Source: Pseudomonadota bacterium (GTDB lineage: Bacteria > Pseudomonadota > Alphaproteobacteria > Sphingomonadales > Sphingomonadaceae). Taken from it: 64,000 bases of DNA. The translations under genes were made by a program, and so were the position numbers. Of this stretch, positions 40,920-49,908 are shown piece by piece. The stretch covers positions 186,001 to 250,000 of the forward strand of contig JAEXAW010000016.1 of assembly GCA_023458055.1 (NCBI GenBank), in the 5' to 3' direction. The notes below the pieces were generated by a model that was given only the letters and a program-made list of their open reading frames with translations, made no database searches and had not been told where the DNA came from. Positions within the stretch are counted from its first letter, which is position 1. Each line of letters opens with the position of its first letter.

Positions 40920-43028
40920 ATGCTGAGACAATATCAATTGGTGGAAAAGGTCATGGATTATGACCGGGACGCAGATGAGGACCTGCTCAACCGCGCCTAT
41001 GTTTTCACCGTGCAAAAACATGGCAGCCAAAAGCGCGCGAGTGGCGACCCTTATTTTTCGCACCCCGTGGAGGTCGCAGGAATCCTGACCGATCTGAAGC
41101 TCGATCAGGACACGATTATCACCGCGTTGCTCCATGATACGCTGGAAGACACGCTGACGACGAGTGATGAAATCCAGCGGCTGTTTGGCGATGATGTGGC
41201 GCGGCTGGTCGATGGTGTGACCAAGCTCAGCCAGATCGAGGCCAAGGAAATGGCCGTCGAGACCGACACCGAGAAGGCCGCGGAGAACCTGCGCAAATTC
41301 CTCCTCGCCATGTCGGATGATATTCGCGTGCTGCTGGTGAAACTCGCCGACCGGCTGCACAATATGCGCACGCTCCATCATATCCCGAAGCCCGAAAAGC
41401 GCCGCCGCATCGCCAAGGAAACGATGGATATCTATGCGCCGCTGGCCGAACGCATCGGCATGTATGAATTCATGCGCGAAATGCAGATGCTGGCCTTTAA
41501 GGAGCTGGAGCCGGAAGCCTATGCGACGGTCACGGGGCGGCTCGACAAGCTGGCCGTAAGCGGCGCGACCGAGGTCAGGCAGATCGCCGAACGCATCCGC
41601 GACCAGCTGGCCCAACATGGAGTCACCGCCGAAGTTTCGGGCCGCGAAAAGCATCCCTATTCGATCTGGCGCAAGATGGCCGAGCGCCATGTGAGCTTTG
41701 AACAGGTCACCGACATCATCGCGTTTCGCGTCATCGTCGATAATGTCGAGGATTGTTACCGTGCGCTCGGGGTCATCCATCAACGCTGGAAAATGGTGCC
41801 GGGCCGCTTCAAGGACTATATCTCGACCCCGAAGCGCAACGGCTATAAATCCCTCCATACGACCGTGATGACCCACGATAATATGCGCGTCGAAATCCAG
41901 ATCCGCACCCGCGCCATGCATCAGGCGAGCGAATATGGGCTCGCGGCGCATTGGGCCTATAAGCAGGGCGGGACCAAACCCGACGGGCAGGCGGGCTGGA
42001 TCCGCGATCTCATCGAAATTCTCGATACCGCCAATGACGCCGAAGAATTGCTCGAACATACCCGCATGGCGATGTATCAGGACCGCATCTTTGCCTTCAC
42101 CCCCAAGGGTGCGCTGCATCAGCTCCCCAAGGGCGCGACGCCGGTCGATTTTGCCTATGCGGTGCATACTGGCCTTGGTGACAAGACGGTTGGCGCGAAG
42201 GTCAACGGACGGCTGGTGCCACTGCGCACGCTGCTCAACAATGGGGATAGCGTTGAAATTCTGACCTCGGTCACACAGGAGCCGCAACCGTCCTGGCTCA
42301 ACTTTGTCATTTCGGGCAAGGCGCGCGCCGCTATCCGTCGCCATGTGCGAGGCAAGGAGCGCAGCGAAGTGATAGCGCTGGGGCGCAAGCTCTATGCCGA
42401 AATCGCCGACCGGCTGCCTGGCAAGGTCGGCAAAAAGGCGCTCACCAGCGCGATCAAGCGGCTGAAAGCGGGCAATGAAGAAGAGCTGATGTTCGGCATC
42501 GGCAAGCGCAAATATAGCGACGAGGAAGTCATGGAAGCGCTGATGCCGGGGAGCGTCAGCCAGGCGCGCGACCTCGACCATGTCAAGGGACAGACCAGCG
42601 CGATTTCGATCCGTGGGCTAACCCCCGGCATGGCAATCCGCCTCGCTGAATGTTGCCACCCGGTGCCTGGAGACCGCATCGTCGGCTTGCGGCGTGAAGG
42701 CGATGCGATTGAAATTCACGCCATCGATTGCCGCACCTTGGGCGAGGTGCACGATGCCGATTGGGTCGACCTGGCCTGGAATGAACGCACCGAAGGCGGG
42801 ACGGCGCGGCTAAGCGTCGTGCTCCACAATGAACCCGGCACGCTCGGCGAAATGGCAAGCCTGTTCGGCACCCACAAGGCCAACATCGTCAACCTCAAAC
42901 TGGTCAACCGTGAAGGTAATTTCCACACCTTCCACGTCGATATCGAGGTGCACGACGTACAGCATCTAATGCGGATATTGTCGGCCCTGCGCGCCTCCGA
43001 CGTGGTCGCGCAGGCAGAGCGGCTATAG
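40920..43028 (+). CDS. rsh: Bifunctional (p)ppGpp synthetase/hydrolase (RSH)
   Basis: 702 aa from ATG 40920; the frame also reaches a GTG at 40848. N-terminal HD hydrolase (YFSHPVEVAGILTDL, ALLHDTLEDT, VKLADRLHNMRTL), synthetase domain with GREKHPYSIWRKM and RFKDYISTPKRNGYKSLHT, TGS domain (FAFTPKGALHQLPKGATP) and C-terminal ACT domain (RLSVVLHNEPGTLGEMASL). The Arg-x-Lys-Asp signature in RFKD is that of bifunctional enzymes rather than of RelA. Usually the only long RSH in Alphaproteobacteria, so it sets the stringent response. Confidence 0.95.
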   Translation: MLRQYQLVEKVMDYDRDADEDLLNRAYVFTVQKHGSQKRASGDPYFSHPVEVAGILTDLKLDQDTIITALLHDTLEDTLTTSDEIQRLFGDDVARLVDGVTKLSQIEAKEMAVETDTEKAAENLRKFLLAMSDDIRVLLVKLADRLHNMRTLHHIPKPEKRRRIAKETMDIYAPLAERIGMYEFMREMQMLAFKELEPEAYATVTGRLDKLAVSGATEVRQIAERIRDQLAQHGVTAEVSGREKHPYSIWRKMAERHVSFEQVTDIIAFRVIVDNVEDCYRALGVIHQRWKMVPGRFKDYISTPKRNGYKSLHTTVMTHDNMRVEIQIRTRAMHQASEYGLAAHWAYKQGGTKPDGQAGWIRDLIEILDTANDAEELLEHTRMAMYQDRIFAFTPKGALHQLPKGATPVDFAYAVHTGLGDKTVGAKVNGRLVPLRTLLNNGDSVEILTSVTQEPQPSWLNFVISGKARAAIRRHVRGKERSEVIALGRKLYAEIADRLPGKVGKKALTSAIKRLKAGNEEELMFGIGKRKYSDEEVMEALMPGSVSQARDLDHVKGQTSAISIRGLTPGMAIRLAECCHPVPGDRIVGLRREGDAIEIHAIDCRTLGEVHDADWVDLAWNERTEGGTARLSVVLHNEPGTLGEMASLFGTHKANIVNLKLVNREGNFHTFHVDIEVHDVQHLMRILSALRASDVVAQAERL

Positions 43029-43050
43029 GGTAATCGCACCGGTTGTCGGT

Positions 43051-43776
43051 TTATTTCCCGCAATAAACCTCGCCATTGCCGTTGTTCTTGACCGCGCAGG
43101 CGGCGGTGCCGGCGACCATCACGGTGGCGAGGCCTTGCGCGGTTACACCGGCGCGGCGACTGGCGCTAAAGGTGCCGCTGGCGGTGCCGTTGGCATCCAC
43201 GTCGAGATCGCGCACCGCGAGCGCGCTTGCATCAATATTGCCCGCGCCGAGGATGCGGACCGTTGCGCCATTGGCCTTTCCGGCGAGCGTAAGCTTGCCT
43301 GCGCCATCCAGCGACGCGGCGAGATTGCCGGTCGAGATGGTATCGGCGCTGAGCGCTCCGCTGCCGCGCAGCATGAGCTTGGTATCGGCTTCGCGTAAGC
43401 CTTGGACGTGGATGCGCCCGTTGCCGTTCATCGCCACGCTGTTGAGGCGGGTTGCGGCGATGGTGAGGGTGATGGGCGCGCTACTCCGGTCGGATGCGCC
43501 ACGCGGCGGGGCGGCCGTGCGGTCGACTCGGATTATAAGCGTGTCGTTCTGGACATCGACCACCAGCGATTCGAGCGCTCGGCCATCACCATCGGCGGTG
43601 ACCGAAGCGGAGGTGCCAACGCGGATATCGCCATTGAAATTGCCGTCTATCTGGATGCGGCTAAAACTGACCACGCCATAACGACGCTGCGCGGCTTCGG
43701 CCGGGGCGGCAAAGGCCAGCGTGGAGAGGGCCAGCGCGGGGAGGACAAAGAGGGTGAGGCGGGAGAGGGCTTTCAT
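43051..43776 (-). CDS. DUF2807 (head GIN domain) exported protein
   Basis: 241 aa from ATG 43776, behind GAGGTGG. Signal peptide TLFVLPALALSTLAFAAPA to about residue 28. The mature protein is a repetitive beta structure: FSRIQIDGNFNGDIRVG, VAMNGNGRIHVQGL, LRGSGALSADTISTGN, LDGAGKLTLAGKANG, ending VKNNGNGEVYCG with one Cys pair. Typical of DUF2807/GIN domain proteins of the periplasm or outer membrane; function unknown. Confidence 0.85.
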   Translation of the reverse strand: MKALSRLTLFVLPALALSTLAFAAPAEAAQRRYGVVSFSRIQIDGNFNGDIRVGTSASVTADGDGRALESLVVDVQNDTLIIRVDRTAAPPRGASDRSSAPITLTIAATRLNSVAMNGNGRIHVQGLREADTKLMLRGSGALSADTISTGNLAASLDGAGKLTLAGKANGATVRILGAGNIDASALAVRDLDVDANGTASGTFSASRRAGVTAQGLATVMVAGTAACAVKNNGNGEVYCGK

Positions 43777-43989
43777 GGCCGCCACCTCTAGCGAAATTTG
43801 GTTAACGATGTGCCAATGATATGATCGCACGATCACTCTCCCTCGTCAGGGAGGCCCAAAACGCGCTAGCGTTTTGGAGGGGCAAACGCTGCAGTGAGGG
43901 AGGGTGGGGGTGAGACAAACAAAAAGCCCGCCCGAATTGCTCCGGGCGGGCCTCTCTATTCCCAGTGGGAGGGGCAAAGGCCGGTTGGC
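43777..43989 (-). other. Repeat and carD terminator region
   Basis: The left part holds short palindromes (CCTCGTCAGGGAGG and CAAAACGCGCTAGCGTTTTG, about 43843-43874) similar in style to other intergenic repeats of this window. The right part contains the terminator listed separately. Confidence 0.5.
43921..43951 (-). terminator. Rho-independent terminator of carD
   Basis: GCCCGCCCG (43926-43934), 8-nt loop, CGGGCGGGC (43943-43951); on the - strand the stem is followed by TTTTT. Confidence 0.88.
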
Positions 43990-44520
43990 TTACTCAGCCT
44001 TCTCCGCATAATATTGGGGGGCATATTTGTTAAGGATCTCGAGGATCTTCTTGAGGGCGGTCGGCTCGTCGGTCGATTCCGATGCCGCAACTTCGCGCGC
44101 AAGACGCGAAGAGGCCGCTTCGAAAATCTGGCGTTCCGAATAGCTCTGCTCCGGCTGGTCGTCGGCGCGGAACAGGTCGCGCGTGACTTCAGCGATCGAC
44201 ACGAGATCGCCCGAGTTGATCTTGGCTTCATATTCCTGGGCGCGGCGCGACCACATGGTGCGCTTGACCTTGGGCTTGGTCTTGAGGACATCCAGCGCTT
44301 CCTTCATCGTCTTGTCCGACGACAGCTTGCGCATACCAACGCTTTCCGCCTTGTTGGTCGGAACGCGCAGGGTCATTTTTTCCTTTTCGAACCGCAGGAC
44401 ATAAAGTTCGAGCGTCATGCCCGCAATTTCCTGATTAAGCAGCTCGACGACGCGGCCTACCCCATGCTTGGGATATACTACATAATCGCCCACGTCGAAA
44501 GACAGCGCTTTGGCAGTCAT
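43990..44520 (-). CDS. carD: CarD family transcriptional regulator
   Basis: 176 aa from ATG 44520. RNA-polymerase-interacting domain at the N-terminus (FDVGDYVVYPKHGVGRVVEL, MTLELYVLRFEKEKMTLRVP) and a helical DNA-binding C-terminus (MWSRRAQEYEAKINSGDL, LFRADDQPEQSYSERQIFE). CarD stabilises open complexes, notably at rRNA promoters. AAAGGG precedes the ATG. Confidence 0.95.
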   Translation of the reverse strand: MTAKALSFDVGDYVVYPKHGVGRVVELLNQEIAGMTLELYVLRFEKEKMTLRVPTNKAESVGMRKLSSDKTMKEALDVLKTKPKVKRTMWSRRAQEYEAKINSGDLVSIAEVTRDLFRADDQPEQSYSERQIFEAASSRLAREVAASESTDEPTALKKILEILNKYAPQYYAEKAE

Positions 44521-44786
44521 AATCGATTGACCCTTTCTGTTATGATTGCGCCGGACGCAAACCCGCACCCATCCGTCTGACACGGATGTGATCAGCTTGA
44601 ATCATCTGGCGAAAAGACAAATTGCGACTCCTGCAGGGAGCGGACGCTTCCCATGCACTTGACGACTCTTTTAACAGATTCGTCACAAAATTTCCACCCC
44701 CGGAACTTTTCGTGCGCCAGGGATGATGATTTTTTATAAATACAATGATTTAGTTAAGTCGCATCAATGCGTCGGCATCCGGCCGA

Positions 44787-45125
44787 TCAATCGCCCGCGC
44801 CGGGTTCTGCCGAGAAATATTTCTCGAACTTGCCTTCTTCGCCCTTATGCTCGTCCGCATCGGCGGGTTGCTCGCCCTTCGAGGTGATGTTGGGCCATTG
44901 CACCGAATAGGCAGCATTGAGTTCGAGCCATTTTTCAAGACCGTTTTCGGTATCGGGCAAGATCGCTTCGGCGGGGCATTCCGGTTCGCACACGCCGCAA
45001 TCAATGCACTCGCTCGGATTGATGACGAGCATGTTCTCGCCTTCATAGAAGCAATCGACCGGACAGACCTCGACACAGTCCATATACTTGCACTTGATGC
45101 AGGCTTCGGTGACGACATAAGTCAT
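44787..45125 (-). CDS. fdxA: Ferredoxin FdxA, 7Fe type
   Basis: 112 aa from ATG 45125, behind GGAG. CIKCKYMDCVEVCPVDCF and CIDCGVCEPECP give the cysteine spacing of ferredoxins with one 3Fe-4S and one 4Fe-4S cluster; a C-terminal extension of 55 residues follows, as in alphaproteobacterial FdxA. The gene order helicase-S4-fdxA-carD on one strand suggests a conserved neighbourhood. A TTGCGAATCACTTTCA stretch (45218-45233) upstream is reminiscent of a Fur box but imperfect. Confidence 0.93.
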   Translation of the reverse strand: MTYVVTEACIKCKYMDCVEVCPVDCFYEGENMLVINPSECIDCGVCEPECPAEAILPDTENGLEKWLELNAAYSVQWPNITSKGEQPADADEHKGEEGKFEKYFSAEPGAGD

Positions 45126-45399
45126 GGCGGATGCTCCTGTTTGTTTTAGCGCGCAAAGGGCGCTCTCCCTTGCCGCGATATTCCCGCGCCGCGCATGCGT
45201 CAACGGTGAAGCGCTTATTGCGAATCACTTTCAGAAGTGAAGTTGAAGCGAGGCGTTCCACCCTTCCTCGCCAGTTAGGGGCAAAAGGCGGCATGGCTTT
45301 TGGGGTGGGTCTAACGCTTGGTGATCGCACAGCCGTTTTACCCACCCGGAAAATGGGCTGCCCCAATTCCGACGCTGCCTAGCGAGGAAGGGTAAGGGG
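45126..45399. other. Intergenic region upstream of fdxA
   Basis: 274 bp. Presumably contains the fdxA promoter reading on the - strand. It also has GCGAGGCGTTCCACCCTTCC and its near reverse complement toward 45380 (CTAGCGAGGAAGGG), another imperfect repeat pair. No gene. Confidence 0.4.
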
Positions 45400-45657
45400 T
45401 TAGGCCAATTCCCAGCACTCTGCCGCTTCACTCGCCGGGCCGCGGCGGATGGGGAGGGCGGTGATCCGCGCTGCGCGAACTTCGCCCTGTACCTGCAGCG
45501 TCAGAATGTCGCCGACGCGAACCGCGCAGCTCGCCTTGTCGATGCGGCGACCGTTGAGCCGGATATGACCCGCTTCGGCCATTCCTTGCGCCACGCTGCG
45601 CGACTTGGCGAAGCGCAGATACCAAAGCAGTTTGTCGATGCGCAGGGTTTCGGACAT
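45400..45657 (-). CDS. RNA-binding S4 domain protein (Hsp15-like)
   Basis: 85 aa from ATG 45657. MSETLRIDKLLWYLRFAKSR, GMAEAGHIRLNGRRIDKAS and VRVGDILTLQV are the helix-turn and strand elements of an S4 domain. Hsp15-type proteins bind stalled 50S subunits carrying peptidyl-tRNA. Lies 145 bp downstream of the helicase gene. Confidence 0.9.
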   Translation of the reverse strand: MSETLRIDKLLWYLRFAKSRSVAQGMAEAGHIRLNGRRIDKASCAVRVGDILTLQVQGEVRAARITALPIRRGPASEAAECWELA

Positions 45658-45675
45658 CAGCTGACCAACGAAAAA

Positions 45676-45780
45676 TCCGTGCCCCTGCGTAGGCGTTGGG
45701 AAGGCGCGTGAGTCTCCGACTGGCCCAGTGTTATGTTGCGCCGAGCGGCCCTGGGCGCCTGCCTGCGCAAGGGCCCATGA
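45676..45780. repeat. Dispersed intergenic repeat (CCCCTGCGTAGGC family)
   Basis: TGCCCCTGCGTAGGCGTTGG, GCCCAGTGTTATGTTGCGC and GCCTGCCTGCGCAAGGGC; related to 37024-37108 and 40303-40340. Confidence 0.65.
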
Positions 45781-45802
45781 AGGGGTACGCCTATTGGGAA
45801 AT

Positions 45803-48800
45803 TCAATCCTTTGCACCCTTGTCGCCGCCACCAAGCAGGTCGGCGAGGCCAGCGAACGGGCTGTGCGCGGGGTTGGCGCTGGGCTTTTGCGGGCGGGATT
45901 GACGGTCTTGCGGACGTTGATTGCGATTGCCGTCGGGGCGCGGGCTGCGCCGATCCGAGGGGCGCTTTTTGCGCGGTTCGCCGGGAGCCCCAGCGGCGCT
46001 GGGCTTGCGACGCGGACCGCCGCGTTGGCCGTCACGCCGGTCGCGGCCATGATGTTCCTTGACCCGGCCATGCCAGCTCCACAGCTGCGCGGGAGGGGTA
46101 TCGGCAGTTGGCCCAGCGGTGGCGGGCGCAGGCTCTGCGGCGGGAGCATCGATAGCATCGGCTTGTGTTACCGGATCCGGGGAGGCTTCCGTCGCCGGAG
46201 CAGCGTTGGCCATCGCCTCATCAGGCGTTGCTGCCTCGACCTCAATGACCGGCTCGTCCACCGGTGCGACAGGCGGCTCTTCGGCCATGGAGTCGCTGGC
46301 CGGTTCTGCTGCCATCTCTCCCAACGTTGCGTCCGAAACTGTTTCGCTGGCAGCGTCGCCTTCCCTCGCCGCGCTTGCTTGATCCGCATCCGCGCGCGCG
46401 GGACGAAACCCAAGCATCGCGAGCAGTTTATGGAACGCGACCGTGTCTAACCCCAGCGAAGTCGCAAGGGTAGCATCCAGCGGATAGCGCGCGCGGCCCT
46501 TGCGCTCGGCTTCGGGCACGGCTTGTTCCGCCGCGACCCGCTGTTCATGCGCATTGCGTGCGACGCGTTCCACCATGTCGATGCGCAGCAGCAAAGGCCC
46601 GAGCGGACGGAACCCTGCGTCACGCGCACCATCGCGCACGTCACGGTCCTCGCTGACGATGCGCACCGCACCCGCTGGCGGCAGCGTGCGCAACGGACGT
46701 CCATGCCATAGCGACAGCAACGCCAGCCGCCAGCGTGCCGGTTCGGGCTTCAGCATGGCGTGGAAGAAAAGGTCGAGGCTGCCGACCGCCATGCCGAGCG
46801 GCTTAATCCGCGCGCGGTCCTCGGGTGTCAAGCTGCCGAGTGCTTTGTCGAGACTATGCCGCTGCGCAATCCCGCCTTCATCAAGGAAGGGGGCGAGAAA
46901 GCCGCGCAAGCTTCCGCTGCTATTTGCATCACTCGCCATTTCCTGCGCTTTCACCAGCGGTTCGGCATGCTTGGCTAATTGCGCCTGAAGCCAAGTATTG
47001 AGCCGCACACGAATGGCTTCCTGTTGCTGCGGGTTGGTGACGCCGCGCACATGGCGGTCAATCTGGATGACCGGACTCAGTAGCGTGCCGCCCTTAGCCA
47101 ATTCAGCCACGACATCATCCTGCCACAGGATCGCAGGGGTCGTGCCCGGCTCCGTGCGGAGCGATAATTCCGCGTCAGGGGCTTCGACCAGCTTTGCCGC
47201 CCGTTCTGCATATTCTTCAGCCAAGTGTTTCTCCGCAGCTGCTAATAACAAGCGATGATCGGACGCGCGCGCTGCCTTGTCGACGACAAAGCGGAAGCCG
47301 TGCAGCGAACCAATCTCCTCGCCTTCGACGAGCACCGCATTATCCGCTGTCACGCTCACCGCCAAGGCTTTATCACCTTCGCCGAGCGAACGTAGCAAAA
47401 GCGAGGTGCGCCGATCAACGAAACGCTGGGTCAGCCGTTCGTGCAAAGCGTCGGACAAGCGCGCTTCGACGCTGCGGGCGCGGGACGCCATTTCCTCGGC
47501 ATTTAATAGCCAGTCCGGACGGTGGGCGATGTAACACCATGTCCGCACGCCAGCGATGCGGGCCGATAGTGTTTCGACATCCCCTTCGGTGCGGTCGAGG
47601 CGGGCAAGTTGGTCGGCGAACCAGCCGCCATCGACATGGCCTGCCATGCCGCCCGACTTGCCGCCATCAACCGATTGGCCCGAGCGATACCGCCACAGGC
47701 GGAGGATGAGCCGCGCATGATGGTCGGCGCCCATTTTGAGGAAATCGGGGACGCCGCACACATCCCAGAGGCGGCGCACCATGGCGGGGCTGGTCGCGGC
47801 ATTGCGGACATCAGCTTCATCCGCAAGGCGCTTCAGCACGGCAAGGTCGATGGCTTCGGGTGCCGGGATCAATTCGGCGCGATCAGGTTGTTCGGCAAGA
47901 TCAGACAAGAGTTCGTCGATAGATTCCAGCGACGGATCGCCCTTGCGCCAATATAATTGCGAGAGGCGGGGAAAATGATGCTCCTCTATCGCCGCGATTT
48001 CTTCCGGCGTGAAGGCAAGCGCCGATTCATTGCCAACCGTCCCGAAGGTGCCGTCCTGCTGATGTCGCCCCGCACGTCCGGCGATCTGCGCCATTTCGGG
48101 AATGGTAAGCCGACGCAATCTGCGGCCGTCAAATTTGTTGAGCGAGGCAAACGCGACATGCGCCACATTGAGGTTGAGCCCCATGCCGATGGCGTCGGTC
48201 GCCACCAGATAATCCACCTCGCCCGCCTGAAACAACGCGACCTGAGCATTGCGGGTACGGGGGGAGAGGGCCCCCATCACCACCGCCGCGCCGCCGCGCA
48301 GACGGCGCAAGGCTTCCGCAATCGCATAGACCTCCTCGGCGCTGAACGCGACGATAGCGGAGCGGCGGGGCAGGCGAGACAGTTTCTTGTGCCCGGCATA
48401 AGAGAGGGTGGAAAAGCGCGGTCGACCGATGATTTCTGCGTCCGGGGCCAGCGTGCGGACCAGCCCGCCCATGCTGTCCGAGCCCAGAAACATGGTCTCG
48501 GCATAGCCGCGTGCGCGCAGCAGCCGGTCGGTAAAAACATGACCGCGTTCGGGGTCGCTGCCCAGTTGCACTTCGTCGACAGCGACGAACGCGGCCCTGT
48601 TGTCGACGGGCATCGATTCGACGGTGGTGAGGAGATATTTGGCCGTGGGGGGCAGGATTTTTTCTTCGCCGGTGATGAGGCCAACCTGTGCCTCACCCCT
48701 GAGCGCGACCACCCGATCATAAACCTCGCGTGCGAGGAGCCGCAAGGGAAAGCCCATCACCCCGCTCGCGTGGGCGCATAGCCGCTCGACGGCGAGGTGC

Positions 48801-48862
48801 GTCTTGCCGGTATTGGTGGGGCCGAGGACCGCCGTAATCGCGGAACGTGCAAAATTGCTCAT
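45803..48862 (-). CDS. SUV3-like DExH-box RNA helicase with disordered tail
   Basis: 1019 aa from ATG 48862. Helicase motifs: AVLGPTNTGKTHLA (Walker A), FVAVDEVQLGSDPERGHVF (DExH-type, DEVQ), VATDAIGMGLNLNVAHV and QIAGRAGRHQQDGTFG (motif VI). The order matches the SUV3/MgpS family of RNA helicases. After about residue 800 the sequence becomes acidic and Ala-rich, then very basic (HHGRDRRDGQRGGPRRK), probably disordered and RNA-binding. The frame stays open to 49249 inside the SDR gene, but family homology starts at MSNFARSAITAVLGPTN. Confidence 0.88.
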   Translation of the reverse strand: MSNFARSAITAVLGPTNTGKTHLAVERLCAHASGVMGFPLRLLAREVYDRVVALRGEAQVGLITGEEKILPPTAKYLLTTVESMPVDNRAAFVAVDEVQLGSDPERGHVFTDRLLRARGYAETMFLGSDSMGGLVRTLAPDAEIIGRPRFSTLSYAGHKKLSRLPRRSAIVAFSAEEVYAIAEALRRLRGGAAVVMGALSPRTRNAQVALFQAGEVDYLVATDAIGMGLNLNVAHVAFASLNKFDGRRLRRLTIPEMAQIAGRAGRHQQDGTFGTVGNESALAFTPEEIAAIEEHHFPRLSQLYWRKGDPSLESIDELLSDLAEQPDRAELIPAPEAIDLAVLKRLADEADVRNAATSPAMVRRLWDVCGVPDFLKMGADHHARLILRLWRYRSGQSVDGGKSGGMAGHVDGGWFADQLARLDRTEGDVETLSARIAGVRTWCYIAHRPDWLLNAEEMASRARSVEARLSDALHERLTQRFVDRRTSLLLRSLGEGDKALAVSVTADNAVLVEGEEIGSLHGFRFVVDKAARASDHRLLLAAAEKHLAEEYAERAAKLVEAPDAELSLRTEPGTTPAILWQDDVVAELAKGGTLLSPVIQIDRHVRGVTNPQQQEAIRVRLNTWLQAQLAKHAEPLVKAQEMASDANSSGSLRGFLAPFLDEGGIAQRHSLDKALGSLTPEDRARIKPLGMAVGSLDLFFHAMLKPEPARWRLALLSLWHGRPLRTLPPAGAVRIVSEDRDVRDGARDAGFRPLGPLLLRIDMVERVARNAHEQRVAAEQAVPEAERKGRARYPLDATLATSLGLDTVAFHKLLAMLGFRPARADADQASAAREGDAASETVSDATLGEMAAEPASDSMAEEPPVAPVDEPVIEVEAATPDEAMANAAPATEASPDPVTQADAIDAPAAEPAPATAGPTADTPPAQLWSWHGRVKEHHGRDRRDGQRGGPRRKPSAAGAPGEPRKKRPSDRRSPRPDGNRNQRPQDRQSRPQKPSANPAHSPFAGLADLLGGGDKGAKD

Positions 48863-48887
48863 AGGGTTTCGCCGGTGCGGGGAGCGG

Positions 48888-49709
48888 TCAGTCCGCCTTG
48901 CGCACGGCCCCCACCTGCTCGGCATAACCACCGGCCATGAAGGCCTCGACCATGTCGAATAATCCGTCAGGGTTGCTGCGGCGCATGGCCACGAGACCAG
49001 CCTCCATCTCGCCGGCCAGCACAAATTCGCGCTGTTTGGCGTCGATCGCTGCAAGGATGCGGTCCGCTGCCTCGGCGGTTGAGATACCGTTCTCGATGGC
49101 ATCGTCGGAAAAGCCGCGCGGTGTCCCTGTGGCGTCGAGCGCATTGACCGAAACCTGCGTTTTGACCGACCCCGGTGCGACGACATAAACTTCGATGCCC
49201 AAGGCCGCGACTTCGCTGCGCAGCGCATCGGCATAGCCGACAAGCCCATGTTTGGCCGCGCTATAAGCGGTCCTGAGCGGCGATCCGACGAGCCCTGCCA
49301 CGCTTGAAATCATCACGATCTGGCCTGATCCTTGTGCGACCATTGTCGGCAACACGGCTTGGGTCAGCGCTATCGGCGCCTTCAGATCAATGTCGATGAT
49401 TTGATGGTAAACGCGCATATCCGTTTCGATGGCGAGCGAGCGCTGGGAAATTCCGGCATTGTTGACCAGCACGTCGATTCGTCCGTTATGGGCTTTTGCC
49501 TGTGCAGCGAGGGCCGGGAGTGCTTCAAAATCGGTCGTGTCAAAAGGCAGCACCAGATGGTCGCCTGAACATTCTCCCGCGACGCGTTCCAGTTCGGCGA
49601 CATTACGCCCGGACAGAATCAGGGTGGCGCCACGTGCCGCCCATGCCTTGGCGAGGCCCTCACCGATTCCTGAGGACGCGCCGGTGATCCATATTGTTTT
49701 GCCGTTCAT
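48888..49709 (-). CDS. Short-chain dehydrogenase/reductase
   Basis: 273 aa. Classical SDR: WITGASSGIGEGLAKAWAAR with the Gly-rich NAD(P) loop, VNNAGISQRSL, MISSVAGLVGSPLRTAYSAA with Ser and the Tyr-x-x-x-Lys (YSAAKHG). The variant TGASSGIG and Arg after it favour NADP. Substrate unknown. Lies 25 bp upstream of the helicase gene and may be co-transcribed. Confidence 0.92.
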   Translation of the reverse strand: MNGKTIWITGASSGIGEGLAKAWAARGATLILSGRNVAELERVAGECSGDHLVLPFDTTDFEALPALAAQAKAHNGRIDVLVNNAGISQRSLAIETDMRVYHQIIDIDLKAPIALTQAVLPTMVAQGSGQIVMISSVAGLVGSPLRTAYSAAKHGLVGYADALRSEVAALGIEVYVVAPGSVKTQVSVNALDATGTPRGFSDDAIENGISTAEAADRILAAIDAKQREFVLAGEMEAGLVAMRRSNPDGLFDMVEAFMAGGYAEQVGAVRKAD

Positions 49710-49908
49710 CTTCTATCCTCCGCGGTCGGGAATCCCATTTTGGCGAGGCGCGGCCGCGATGCAAGCGGCATTACCGCCCGGGGACATGCGATTAAGAGGC
49801 TTTTAACGATATTTCTTTACATGGCTCGTAAGACGCAAGGGCCGTTAGCCCTGTGCCAGATAGAGTGTTCAGGACAGACCATTGTATTTCGAACAGCAGG
49901 ATCAGGGC

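Noticed and set aside
40905..42581. Long - strand frame (558 codons) opposite rsh
   Set aside because: Antisense shadow of a conserved gene; composition is His/Arg/Asp-rich as expected from the reverse strand.
45218..45233. Fur box upstream of fdxA
   Set aside because: Only a partial match to the known palindromic Fur sites; kept as a remark in the fdxA entry, not as a feature.
48863..49249. N-terminal extension of the helicase into the SDR gene
   Set aside because: The SDR gene occupies this DNA in another frame with full motifs; helicase homology starts at the ATG at 48862.
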